64,000 nucleotides of DNA, taken from the NCBI GenBank assembly GCA_007859745.1, contig SMLU01000002.1:426942-490941 (forward strand), read 5' to 3'. Below, one piece after another: positions 33,396-41,085 of this stretch (within the stretch, counting starts at the first letter, position 1; every line of letters starts with the position of its first letter). Made by a program: the position numbers and the translations under genes. Source of the stretch: Phycisphaerae bacterium RAS1. GTDB lineage: Bacteria > Planctomycetota > Phycisphaerae > UBA1845 > Fen-1342. Under the pieces are notes generated by a model. The model worked only from the letters and a program-made list of their open reading frames with translations, was not told where the DNA came from and did no database searches.

Positions 33396-34808
33396 TTAGG
33401 GTACCGTGAACGTCCAGCCGTTCGGCAACCGCAGCACGCGCTTGGGCGGCGCGCCGCCGCTGTGCACCGGGCCGTCGAACTCGAACGTCCCGATTCGGGC
33501 GCCGTCGCGCTCAACGTGTCCCTGATCGCGCCAGTACTCAGGCGTCATGACGCGGCCGACGCGGTTGATCCGCGTCGTGAAGCGTACATCGTGAAGCCGG
33601 TACTGGGACTCGCCGCGCGCTCCGGTGGAGGTCTTCGCGATGCGGACGCGGTGGGCGTTCGTGAAGAATTGCTCATCGTAGGCCTCGATGACTTCCACGC
33701 CGCCGTCGACGCCCTCCCGTCCGGCCAGCGCGCCGACGAAACTCTCGGCCCCGCTCAGGCGCGGCGCCTCGGGCGCGTAGTAGATGCCGCTTCCCTGCGT
33801 CAGCTCGAAGTCATACAGCGGGCTGGCAGCCGCCTCTCCCATCCTGGCCCAGCCCCAGATGTGCCGGCGGGCGCCGTCGCCGCCGGCGAGGCTGTCATTT
33901 GAAACGACAAACCACACGGGGACGCTCGGGTTCGAGGCGAGATACACCTTGCCGGTATACGTAAATGCGCGATGATCGATCAGGAAATTCGCCGCGCAGG
34001 TCATGTCGCCGTCGAACGCTGTAATCACGTATTCCAGCTGATTGCCCTGGGCGTCGATGGCGATCAGCCGGTCGCGCGGCGAGAAGGAGTAATACCCCTC
34101 CTGCAGGTTAAAGGTTCCGTAAGTCGTCAGCACGCCGGAATTCTGCTTTGTCGCGGTGATGACGAAGCTGGCGCAGAAGGTCGATTGAATCAAGGCGATG
34201 ATCTGTGCTCGCCGCACGCCCTCGACCATCAGCTTCAGAAAGACGGTCTCTTCTTCCGAGACGTTCAGGTCGGTGATGCTGTCGTCATCAGTGTATATGC
34301 CGCCCTCGTCATCCGTCTGGGGGTCTGGGACCGGCCGGCGGCCGTCCCAGCAACTCGGTTCATCGGGCGGATTGCCGCCGCCGTCATCTCCGTCGTCGCC
34401 GTCATCCCCGTCGTCGCCATCATCCCCGTCGTCGGGGCCGTCGCCCGGCCAGTCGCCGGGAAAATCCGGGTAGTCCGGCGCCGACGGCGTGCGGCGCGGC
34501 GGAATCGGCACGAAATCAACCGGGTGATTGAATACGTCGACCAGCGTGTCGCGACCGCCGTCGTAGCCCAGCTCAGGGATCTTCACGGCGCCGGGCACGA
34601 GGCTCGAGCCGCGCGGGCCCTCGACCGTGCGCGTCGGAATCGGGGTCGTGTCGGATGAGCTGCTTGCGACGCCGCTGCCGGACGCGCCTCCCGGCCGCGC
34701 GGCTTGAAACGCGTCTGGCGGACAGCCGCCCAGCATGATCGTGAAAATGCCCAAACCCAGATGAGACGCGATTCGACGGCTTGCGCGCCGCAGCGCGATC
34801 GGTTCCAT
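33396..34808 (-). CDS. Large lipoprotein with Gly-Asp-Asp repeat linker
   Basis: 470 aa from ATG 34808 (GGAGG 6 bases upstream). Signal ends in IMLGGC (Cys near 29) followed by PPDAF. A Ser/Thr/Pro-rich region leads to a run of GDDGDDGDDGDDGDDGGG (about residues 122-140; DNA 34380-34445), then CWDGRRPVPDPQTDD. The C-terminal 300 residues are beta-rich with CASFVITATKQNSGVL, TGKVYLASNPSVPVWFV and a final RVLRLPNGWTFTVP. No family recognised. The acidic repeat could bind calcium or act as a flexible spacer from the membrane. Confidence 0.75.
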   Translation of the reverse strand: MEPIALRRASRRIASHLGLGIFTIMLGGCPPDAFQAARPGGASGSGVASSSSDTTPIPTRTVEGPRGSSLVPGAVKIPELGYDGGRDTLVDVFNHPVDFVPIPPRRTPSAPDYPDFPGDWPGDGPDDGDDGDDGDDGDDGDDGGGNPPDEPSCWDGRRPVPDPQTDDEGGIYTDDDSITDLNVSEEETVFLKLMVEGVRRAQIIALIQSTFCASFVITATKQNSGVLTTYGTFNLQEGYYSFSPRDRLIAIDAQGNQLEYVITAFDGDMTCAANFLIDHRAFTYTGKVYLASNPSVPVWFVVSNDSLAGGDGARRHIWGWARMGEAAASPLYDFELTQGSGIYYAPEAPRLSGAESFVGALAGREGVDGGVEVIEAYDEQFFTNAHRVRIAKTSTGARGESQYRLHDVRFTTRINRVGRVMTPEYWRDQGHVERDGARIGTFEFDGPVHSGGAPPKRVLRLPNGWTFTVP

Positions 34809-34902
34809 GGCTTGCCTCCACGACGGCGGCGGATTTGCGAAGTCTCGATCCCGCCACTGTATGGAACGCAATCCGTCAAACCCCCTTTCTGCATTCTTGC
34901 GC

Positions 34903-35661
34903 CTAACTGGAGTCGGCATCACGCCGCCGCCGCAGGCGCGCCAGCTCCTCGCGCAGCGGCTGCCAGTAGGCACGGTCCAGTTCGCGCTCGCGCGATTGCT
35001 CGGCCGAAAGCGCGGACTCGACCGCACGCGAGTCGCCGCCAAGCGCCGCTTGAAGCGCCGCCCGGCGCGACGCCAGCCGCCGCGCCGCGGGGCCGAAGCG
35101 CCGAACGAGCCGGCCCAGTAGATCGGCGGAACGCGCTTCCAGCAGCCAGAAGCGCACTTCGCGCGGCGTCGGGCGGTGCCCGTGGGACGCGAAGTCCGCC
35201 TCGACCAGCCGTGCGATCATCGGCCAGTCCTTGTCGCGCTGAGTTTTCTTGGCGATCACGAGGTCGCGGATGTCCAACACGCAGATTCGTCCGAGCGCAG
35301 CCGAATCAAGCACGGTTCGCCGCTTCCAGAGCTGCGCGAATGAGGCCGTCCCACGCAGCTTTGACATGACGTCCACCCGCCACGGTCGGCCGCTCTGGAC
35401 GGGCACTTCAAAGTGGCATGCGTGGCCGCGCAGCAGCGCATCGAGCGAAAGGTCTGGATCGTAGACCCGCCGCGCGTTCAGTTCCCGCAGCGCGCGGTGC
35501 AGGCGGTTGACATTAGCCGCGTCTGCGCTCGCCAGAAAGTCGCTGTCGCGCGTGAACTCCGCCGCTCCGTACAACACGCACGCCTGTCCGCCCATGAGCA
35601 GGGCGCGCACGCGCTGGCGGCGGAACGTAGAAAGGACTATCTGCATCGGGCTCGGGTTCAA
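34903..35661 (-). CDS. Nucleotidyltransferase-like protein
   Basis: 252 aa from ATG 35661 (ATG 35646 also possible). The N-terminal part has the nucleotidyltransferase-fold signature: hydrophobic helix, MGGQACVLYGAAEFTRDSDF with the G-G and D-x-D pattern, then a later acidic strand (WRVDVMSKL). C-terminal 110 residues are helical and Arg-rich. Such proteins are found as toxins or accessory enzymes in several defence and toxin-antitoxin systems (for example the AbiEii and MNT groups), but assignment to any of them is not possible here. The preceding small gene overlaps it by 149 bases. Confidence 0.65.
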   Translation of the reverse strand: MNPSPMQIVLSTFRRQRVRALLMGGQACVLYGAAEFTRDSDFLASADAANVNRLHRALRELNARRVYDPDLSLDALLRGHACHFEVPVQSGRPWRVDVMSKLRGTASFAQLWKRRTVLDSAALGRICVLDIRDLVIAKKTQRDKDWPMIARLVEADFASHGHRPTPREVRFWLLEARSADLLGRLVRRFGPAARRLASRRAALQAALGGDSRAVESALSAEQSRERELDRAYWQPLREELARLRRRRDADSS

Positions 35662-35785
35662 GCGAGCCTCCCAGTTGCAGGTACAGTTCCAGGAGTTCCT
35701 GGCTGTTGCGGATGCGTTCGTCGATGGTCAGCTTCGACCAGCGCACGACGTCCGGATCCAGAAAATCCTCCAATCTCTGGGACAT
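35513..35785 (-). CDS. Small hypothetical protein overlapping the nucleotidyltransferase gene
   Basis: 90 aa from ATG 35785. The first 52 residues look like a genuine protein (MSQRLEDFLDPDVVRWSKLT, NSQELLELYLQLGGSLEPEP) and match a short family found just upstream of nucleotidyltransferase genes. The last 38 residues are Arg/Pro/Gly-rich and lie wholly within the next gene in another frame, so they may be read-through of an original earlier stop. Possible antitoxin or partner protein; inferred only from position. Confidence 0.55.
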   Translation of the reverse strand: MSQRLEDFLDPDVVRWSKLTIDERIRNSQELLELYLQLGGSLEPEPDADSPFYVPPPARARPAHGRTGVRVVRSGGVHARQRLSGERRRG

Positions 35786-36156
35786 CCGTCACAGTGTAAC
35801 GCAACCGCGCGGCGTCGGGCTATTGGGGGAGCGGCGGCGTCTCGCCAGTGAGTACCCGAGGCGCGCATGAATGCGCGGAGCACCGCGCGGGCACGCCCTC
35901 TGTCGCCGCGCCAGTCGCGGCATTTGTTAAACAGCAGTGGCGGTGCGACAATGAACCCGCCGGCGGCGGCGAAGAGGGGCCAGATCGGGTTTCGCGGGCG
36001 GAGTGAGCCGTGAAACTTCGTAGAAACTTCGTAGTAGAAACTTCGTAGGCTGGGCTGAGTACTCGAAGCCCAGCCATCGCCACCGAACTTGCTGCCCAAC
36101 GGTTCCGCGTCTGCCGGCTTCGCCGCGCCCGTCGACCCGAACAAACTCCACTGAGC
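35786..36156. other. Intergenic region with a family I copy
   Basis: 371 bp. The only recognised element is family I at 36044-36076 (TAGGCTGGGCTGAGTACTCG AAGCCCAGCC), preceded by three direct copies of GAAACTTCGTAG at about 36012-36046. A minus-strand reading frame with a short hydrophobic stretch crosses this region but I could not support it as a gene. Confidence 0.6.
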
Positions 36157-37182
36157 TCAATTACCGACGAGCAGATCGATGAAGGGGTTGATGTCCAGCA
36201 CGTTTGTCGAGCCGTCGCCGTCGATGTCGCCGTTGCTGATCGGGCAGCCGGGGAATTGCTGCTCGTATCCGGTCGGGTCGATCAGCGCGAGGACGAAGGG
36301 GTTGATGTCGAGCACGTTGGCGGCGCCGTCGCAGTTCAGGTCGCCGCGGATTTCGAGGTGGGAAAACACCCAGGCGCGGTAGCCGTTGAAGTCGTCAAGG
36401 CGCATGGCGCCGGTCGCGCCGCAGCGGACGGCGTAGCAGCCGTTGACGATGGCGCTGATGCCCAGGAGTTTCCACGTTCCATTGTCGTTCACGAACCAGC
36501 CGCCGCCGCTGTCTCCCGGGGTTCCCATAACGGTGAACGGATCGCCGCAGGGAAAGTACGGATCGTCGAAATGACCCAGGTAGTAGTTGGGGCGGTTGAA
36601 CCAGAATCTGTCCGAGTGCAATATTCCCGCCCGCCGGTTTCCGTCGAACTCGCCGTATCCTGAACCTGACGTGCCCGGCCGGCCATAGCCCACCATCGTG
36701 ACCGGCATGCCGCCGCCTGCGTTGAAGTTGCAGAACTGAAAGGTACCGGTGAACAAAGACGCCAGTTGCACGCTGACGACCGGCTGAGCCAGCGTGAGGA
36801 TCGCGAGGTCACCAGGCCCGCCGACCTCGGCCCATGCCGGATGGACGATCCAGCTCGGGACGTCGACCACCTCTTCAGGGTTATTCAGGATGTCCGCGCC
36901 GATCAGGAACTGCACGTCAGTCACCGGCTGACCGATGTCCCCCTCGAACATGCAATGCGCCGCCGTGAGAACCTTGTTCGGAGCGCGCAACACGCCGGAG
37001 CAATGGTGAAGCAGACCGTCGCTTTCGTAGAATCGCACGACTCCGACGAAGGGGAATTCCGCCGCCATGTCGATGTGGACCTGGTAGGGATAGGGGCCGT
37101 TCTGATCGAGAAACAGGCCGGCGTGGAGCGGGGCCGCGGTGAGTGCGGCGGTTCCCAGCGCGGTGAGAAGCCTGTTTTTCAT
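36157..37182 (-). CDS. Secreted trypsin-like serine protease with dockerin tail
   Basis: 341 aa from ATG 37182. Signal peptide (TALGTAALTAAPLHA, cleavage near 21). S1 catalytic triad in order: His 76 (VLTAAHC), Asp 125 (GPGDLAILT), Ser 225 (GTPGDSGGGW). Cys pairs at HHCSG/AAHC and FPCGD/NGCYAVRCG fit the fold. Residues about 280-341 are the dockerin-like tail with two calcium loops ([34 protein letters not shown]). Probably a surface-attached protease; the triad is complete so activity is likely. Confidence 0.92.
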   Translation of the reverse strand: MKNRLLTALGTAALTAAPLHAGLFLDQNGPYPYQVHIDMAAEFPFVGVVRFYESDGLLHHCSGVLRAPNKVLTAAHCMFEGDIGQPVTDVQFLIGADILNNPEEVVDVPSWIVHPAWAEVGGPGDLAILTLAQPVVSVQLASLFTGTFQFCNFNAGGGMPVTMVGYGRPGTSGSGYGEFDGNRRAGILHSDRFWFNRPNYYLGHFDDPYFPCGDPFTVMGTPGDSGGGWFVNDNGTWKLLGISAIVNGCYAVRCGATGAMRLDDFNGYRAWVFSHLEIRGDLNCDGAANVLDINPFVLALIDPTGYEQQFPGCPISNGDIDGDGSTNVLDINPFIDLLVGN

Positions 37183-37366
37183 CGTCGTGCTCCTCGGCGT
37201 GAGGCGCTGTGTGGTCGTCGGCCGCTCTCGCCCAGGAGGCCGAAACCGGCCGCGCGGGCGAAACTGAACGGAAGATCACAATGTATCAAGGACAGGTAGC
37301 CGCTGGGTGGGGATTTCTTCTTGGCGATGACGGCGGGTGTGGCCACCGATTTTGGCAACCGCGCTT

Positions 37367-37415
37367 CGCCCGGAGGGCGCACGACCGTTGCCAGGGGCTT
37401 CAAGCCCCTGGTGAC
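37367..37415 (+). repeat. Family L palindrome, left copy flanking the IS110 element
   Basis: CGCCCGGAGGGCGCACGACC GTTGCCAGGGGCTTCAAGCC CCTGGTGAC. The inner part forms a hairpin around TTCAA. The inverted counterpart is at 39016-39063. Confidence 0.8.
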
Positions 37416-37506
37416 CAGGCGCCGCTACTGCAATTCCGCCCGGCGGGCGGCCGAAACTCGGCAGTTTCGTCCGCCCTGTCCTGAAAATACGCCTCCGGAG
37501 GCGTGG

Positions 37507-38739
37507 CTAGGCTACCTTGGGGCGGAGTTGCACTTGGTATCCGATCGCCTCCAATCGACGCACAAGCGAGTTGACGGCCCGCATCGGTTTGAGCTTGTCG
37601 AAGAACTGAACGCCGAGGTCGATGAAGTCTGAGCCCGTTTTCAGCATGTGGTAAAGCGTGGTCAGGATGCTGCGCGCGACGGCCATCGTGGCTCGCTTCA
37701 TGCCGCGGCGGAAGGCGATGCGGCGGTGCTGGGCGTAGAAGTAGGAGTCCTTCTTCTGGCTCGCGGCCCAGGCCACTTGCACCAGCACGCGCCGCAGCCA
37801 GCGGTTGCCGTCGCGGGTTCGGCCGCTCTTGCATTTGCCGGCGCTTTCGTTGTTGCCGGGACAAACTCCCGCCCAGGCGCACAGGTGTGCGGCGGAGGGG
37901 AAGCGGCTCATGTCCGTGCCGATCTCGGACAGAATCAGACGCGCGGCGGTCGTGTCGATGCCGGGAATTTCGCGCAAGCGTTCGATCGGCTCCCGGTTGT
38001 TGGAGAGCAGCTCGTCGAGCCGCGCTTCGAAGGCCTCGATCTGTCCTTCCAACATCTGCAACTGATCCATCAGTTGCTTCAGCATGAAGCGATGGTGCGC
38101 GCGCACGCCGCCGCGCAGCGCCTCGCGCAGCTCGGGAATCTTGGTCCGCAGCCGCTGGCGTGCCAGATCGGCCAGTGCGGCGGGGTCCTGCTGGCCGGCG
38201 ATCATGGCCCGGATCATGGCCCGACCCGAGACGCCGACCACGTCGCTGGCGACCGAGGAGAGCTTGATGTTGGCGTCTTCCAACGTCTTCTGGATTCGAT
38301 TCACCACACGGCTCTTGTCCTCAACCAGCGCGGTCCGTTGACGGGCCAGATCGCGCAGCTCGCGCTGCGGCCGCGGCGGCACGAAGCTGTCGCGCAGCAG
38401 GCCGCACTGCAACAACTGCGCCAGCCAGGCTGCGTCGTTGACGTCGGTCTTGCGTCCGGGCACGTTGTGGAAGTGCTGGGCATTGACCAGCATCAACGAG
38501 AAGCGATCCTCGAGCAGATTCCAGATCGGCTTCCAGTACACGCCGGTCGCCTCCATCGCGACCTTCTCGACCTGGTGCTCAGCCAGCCAATCGCCCAGCG
38601 CCAGAATCTGGGCCGTGGTCGTGCCGAAACGTTGCGCGAACGACGAGACCACTCCGTTCGCGTTCCGTCGCCGCACATGGGCCTGAATCGACTTCAGATG
38701 AATGTCCAACGCGCCGCAGCAGCCAAACAGAATCTCCAT
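37507..38739 (-). CDS. IS110-family DEDD recombinase/transposase
   Basis: 410 aa from ATG 38739 (GGAGG 7 bases upstream). The N-terminal RuvC-like DEDD domain shows LDIHLKS (first Asp), MEATGVYW (Glu) and GRKTDVNDAAWLAQLL (two Asp). The C-terminal Tnp_20 domain shows LREIPGIDTTAARLILSEIG, FPSAAHLCAWAGVCPGNNES and AGKCKSGRTRDGN, with the catalytic Ser expected in the NNESAGK segment. Length and motifs are intact, so the enzyme could be active. IS110 enzymes recombine DNA guided by a bridge RNA. Confidence 0.93.
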   Translation of the reverse strand: MEILFGCCGALDIHLKSIQAHVRRRNANGVVSSFAQRFGTTTAQILALGDWLAEHQVEKVAMEATGVYWKPIWNLLEDRFSLMLVNAQHFHNVPGRKTDVNDAAWLAQLLQCGLLRDSFVPPRPQRELRDLARQRTALVEDKSRVVNRIQKTLEDANIKLSSVASDVVGVSGRAMIRAMIAGQQDPAALADLARQRLRTKIPELREALRGGVRAHHRFMLKQLMDQLQMLEGQIEAFEARLDELLSNNREPIERLREIPGIDTTAARLILSEIGTDMSRFPSAAHLCAWAGVCPGNNESAGKCKSGRTRDGNRWLRRVLVQVAWAASQKKDSYFYAQHRRIAFRRGMKRATMAVARSILTTLYHMLKTGSDFIDLGVQFFDKLKPMRAVNSLVRRLEAIGYQVQLRPKVA

Positions 38740-38960
38740 GACATGACCTCCGCTCCGCCGGCACTGGAAACGGGAGACGCCAATCCATTCAACAACCTGT
38801 CCTGCGTCCTCACCCGCAAACACGGGGGCGACAAATCAGTGTGCGTAACACGGCGTCCGAGTCAGACTCCGGGGCGAGCTCAAAGCTCACTGGGCGACGA
38901 CTTCAACCCGTTCCCAATCCGCGCCTCGAAAGCGTACCCTTCGACCCCATTTTCATCACC
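38740..38960 (-). ncRNA. Candidate bridge RNA region of the IS110 element
   Basis: About 220 bp of non-coding DNA directly upstream of the recombinase gene, in the position where IS110-subgroup elements encode their bridge RNA. I did not fold it or identify target-binding and donor-binding loops, so the call is by position only. Confidence 0.3.
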
Positions 38961-39015
38961 CAGTGTGCCGCATGGCGGCATGGCGACTCCGGGCGGGATC
39001 TGGACGAGAGGTCTA

Positions 39016-39063
39016 GCGACCAGGGACTGAAGTCCCTGGCGACGGTCGCGCGCCATCCGGGCG
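39016..39063 (-). repeat. Family L palindrome, right copy (inverted)
   Basis: GCGACCAGGGACTGAAGTCC CTGGCGACGGTCGCGCGCCA TCCGGGCG; its reverse complement matches the left copy at about four of five positions. The remaining gap up to 39370 holds only a short direct repeat ACTCGCTACTCGCTACTCGC near 39338. Confidence 0.8.
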
Positions 39064-39370
39064 GAGACCCCCCGTTTCGCGCTCGGCAAGAGAAGACGGC
39101 CAGACCCACGTCGGCACGCGGGGGGAAAGGCGGGTCGCAAGCGGCCGCGGGAAACGCGCTCGACGGCAGCAGCGCCCGCAGAGCGGCCGATCGCGACCTG
39201 CCCTACCGCTTCCGTCGGCCACAGACGGCTGACGCTACGGCTCGGCCACGGCCGCCACAGGCGACGGCCGACTCGGAGGTCGGCCGCTACGGCGCACGCG
39301 GACTCGCGCCGCGGGGCGCCGCGGAACCCCGGTATTCACTCGCTACTCGCTACTCGCTATTCTGAACTCC

Positions 39371-40504
39371 ATGCCCTCCACCTTCCCCACCTTCCAGCGG
39401 CTCAAAGATAAGGGCGTCGCGGCGCTTCGGGCCGGCGACTATGTCTCCGCCCGGCCCTATCTCATCCAGGCCGCCGAGTGCATGATCGAAATCGCCGAAG
39501 CCAACAAGAACGCCGCCGAGCGAGCCGAGCAGGAAACGTACGCGCGCGAGCTGATCGAACTGGCCAGGGATTGCGAGAAAAAGGCGGGAAGAGGCGGCCG
39601 CGGGGGCGGGGCCGGCGGCGGGCGGGGCGAGCGAGCGCGAGACGATGATGAGAAAGGTGCGGACGCGGCGGACTGGATCGTGCGCGAGAAGCCCACTATC
39701 GGCTTCGACGACATCGCCGGCTTGGATGAAGTGAAGGAAGAAATCTACCTCAAGATGATCTACCCGTTTCAGCATCCGGAGCTGGCGCAGCGCTACGGCA
39801 TCGACGTCGGCGGCGGGATGCTGCTGTACGGTCCGCCGGGGACGGGCAAGACGATGTTCGCCAAGGCCGTGGCGCATGAGCTGGACGCGACGATGTACGT
39901 CCTGACGCCGGCGCAGATCATGAGCAAGTGGGTGGGCGAGGCCGAGCAGAACGTGCGGAAGCTCTTCGAATCGGCCAAGGCAGAGCCACGGGCGGTGATT
40001 TTCATTGACGAAGTCGAATCGCTCGTGCCCAAGCGGCGCAGCAGCGATTCGACGGTCATGCAGCGCGTCGTGCCGCAGATTCTGCAGGAGCTGGAAGGGT
40101 TCGACCGCACGGCCGGGCGGGCGCTGATGTTCCTGGGCGCCACCAACGAGCCCTGGAGCCTCGACGCCGCCATGATGCGGCCCGGCCGGCTGGACGCCAA
40201 GGTGTACGTGCCGCTCCCGGACCCCGCGGCGCGCTTCAAGCTGTTCGAGATCTACACGGCGGGGCGTCCGCTGCACGACGACGTGGATTTTGCGGCGCTG
40301 GTGGAGAAGGCCGCCGGCTACAGCGGGGCGGACATCAAGTCCATCGCCCAGCGTTCCGCAAGCCGGCCGTTTTTGGAATCGGTCGGCGGGGCTGCGCCGC
40401 GTAATATCATGATGCACGATTTCCTGGCGGTGATCGCCGACACGCCGCCGTCGGTCTCACCCGGAGAGTTGAAGAAGTACGACGAGTGGGCGGCGCAGAA
40501 TTGA
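39371..40504 (+). CDS. MIT-like plus Vps4/katanin-type AAA ATPase
   Basis: 377 aa. Residues about 1-75 form a three-helix unit with MIT/TPR character (LKDKGVAALRAGDYVSARPY, then AECMIEIAEANKN, then YARELIELARDCEKKA). A Gly/Arg-rich linker (73-100) follows. The AAA module has FDDIAGLDEVKEEIYL, Walker A GPPGTGK at 154-160, pore loop SKWVGE at 175-180, Walker B FIDE at 201-204, sensor GATN at 236-239 and the Arg finger region MMRPGR at 248-253. The C-terminus SVSPGELKKYDEWAAQN has the pattern of the Vps4/katanin/spastin C-terminal helix. This architecture is that of the ESCRT-disassembling or microtubule-severing AAA clade. It heads a co-directional set with the zinc-ribbon and SPFH-like genes. 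Substrate unknown. Confidence 0.85.
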   Translation: MPSTFPTFQRLKDKGVAALRAGDYVSARPYLIQAAECMIEIAEANKNAAERAEQETYARELIELARDCEKKAGRGGRGGGAGGGRGERARDDDEKGADAADWIVREKPTIGFDDIAGLDEVKEEIYLKMIYPFQHPELAQRYGIDVGGGMLLYGPPGTGKTMFAKAVAHELDATMYVLTPAQIMSKWVGEAEQNVRKLFESAKAEPRAVIFIDEVESLVPKRRSSDSTVMQRVVPQILQELEGFDRTAGRALMFLGATNEPWSLDAAMMRPGRLDAKVYVPLPDPAARFKLFEIYTAGRPLHDDVDFAALVEKAAGYSGADIKSIAQRSASRPFLESVGGAAPRNIMMHDFLAVIADTPPSVSPGELKKYDEWAAQN

Positions 40505-40540
40505 GAGCCGGGCGCCTGGTCAGAGCGAATGACGCGGGGC

Positions 40541-40570
40541 GCGGGGAGCATCGGCGTCCCGCCGGTGCGA
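40541..40570. repeat. Family E palindrome, single copy
   Basis: GCGGGGAGCATCGGCGTCCC GCCGGTGCGA, 37 bp after the AAA gene stop and 16 bp before the zinc-ribbon start codon. Only one arm set is present. Confidence 0.8.
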
Positions 40571-40585
40571 CGAGGCGGTGAACGG

Positions 40586-40909
40586 ATGGCCGAAGATCGA
40601 CGCCTGTGCCCCAACGACGGCTGCGACCATGTGAACCCGGCCGCCGCCCGATTCTGCGCCCGCTGTGGCCGGCCGCTCCCGGCGGCCGGCGCCGCCGTCC
40701 CAGCGCCCGATTGGCCGCCGCACACGCCTGAGGGAGACGAGATTGCCGAGTTTGCGTGGCGGCTGGGCGGTTTCGTAGTCGTCATGGCCGCGCTCATGAT
40801 CGGCTCGGTCGTGCTCTTTCGGTTGCAGGGATTGACGAACGGCATCTGGCTCGTGCTGCCGCTGATCGCCTTTGGCGCGTGGCTCAATCCCTGGCGCCGT
40901 CGCACGTAG
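40586..40909 (+). CDS. Zinc-ribbon membrane protein
   Basis: 107 aa from ATG 40586; a longer frame from 40529 would start inside the repeat and is rejected. The N-terminus has two pairs of Cys (LCPNDGC and FCARCGR) forming a zinc ribbon, a Pro-rich linker, and two hydrophobic helices (FVVVMAALMIGSVVLF and IWLVLPLIAFGAWL). The stop codon TAG is the first part of a family D repeat (GTAGCGTCGGACC). It is sandwiched between the AAA and SPFH-like genes, so a role as their membrane adaptor is a reasonable inference. Confidence 0.75.
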   Translation: MAEDRRLCPNDGCDHVNPAAARFCARCGRPLPAAGAAVPAPDWPPHTPEGDEIAEFAWRLGGFVVVMAALMIGSVVLFRLQGLTNGIWLVLPLIAFGAWLNPWRRRT

Positions 40910-41077
40910 CGTCGGACCTCCGCGTCCGACGGTCGTAGCGTCGAACCTCTGTGTCCGACGGTCGTAGCGTCGGACCTCTGTGTCCGACGGTGCATTCTGT
41001 CCGAACCCGCCGCGCCGAGCGGCGGGGTGAGCTCCAAGCGCTGTCCTCGGCGTCGGACGCAGAGGTCCGACGCTACG
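40906..41077. repeat. Cluster of family D and B palindromes
   Basis: Family D copies GTAGCGTCGGACCTCYGYGT CCGACGG at 40906, about 40935 and about 40966, a family B copy at 40999-41030 and an inverted family D copy at 41051-41077. They occupy the whole 176-bp space between the zinc-ribbon stop and the next start. Confidence 0.85.
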
Positions 41078-41085
41078 ATACGTGT

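Larger units (their letters stand above)
37367..39063 (-). mobile_element. IS110-family insertion sequence with flanking inverted palindromes
   Basis: The element contains the recombinase gene 37507-38739 and non-coding flanks. Its exact ends cannot be read from one copy, so the interval is bounded by the inverted family L repeats at 37367-37415 and 39016-39063. IS110-family elements encode a structured bridge RNA in a non-coding flank; in the IS110 subgroup this lies upstream of the recombinase, here about 38740-38960. No target duplication is expected for this family. Confidence 0.6.

Noticed and set aside
34380-34445. Short tandem repeat taken as a possible CRISPR or satellite
   Set aside because: It is a codon-level GDD repeat within the lipoprotein gene.
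35728-36144. Minus-strand 138-codon frame with a PIWPLFAAAGGFIVAPPLLF stretch
   Set aside because: Passes through the GAAACTTCGTAG and family I repeats and into the small gene at 35785; no support beyond openness.
40529-40585. Upstream start of the zinc-ribbon gene
   Set aside because: The first 19 residues are translated family E repeat; ATG 40586 lies right before the zinc ribbon.
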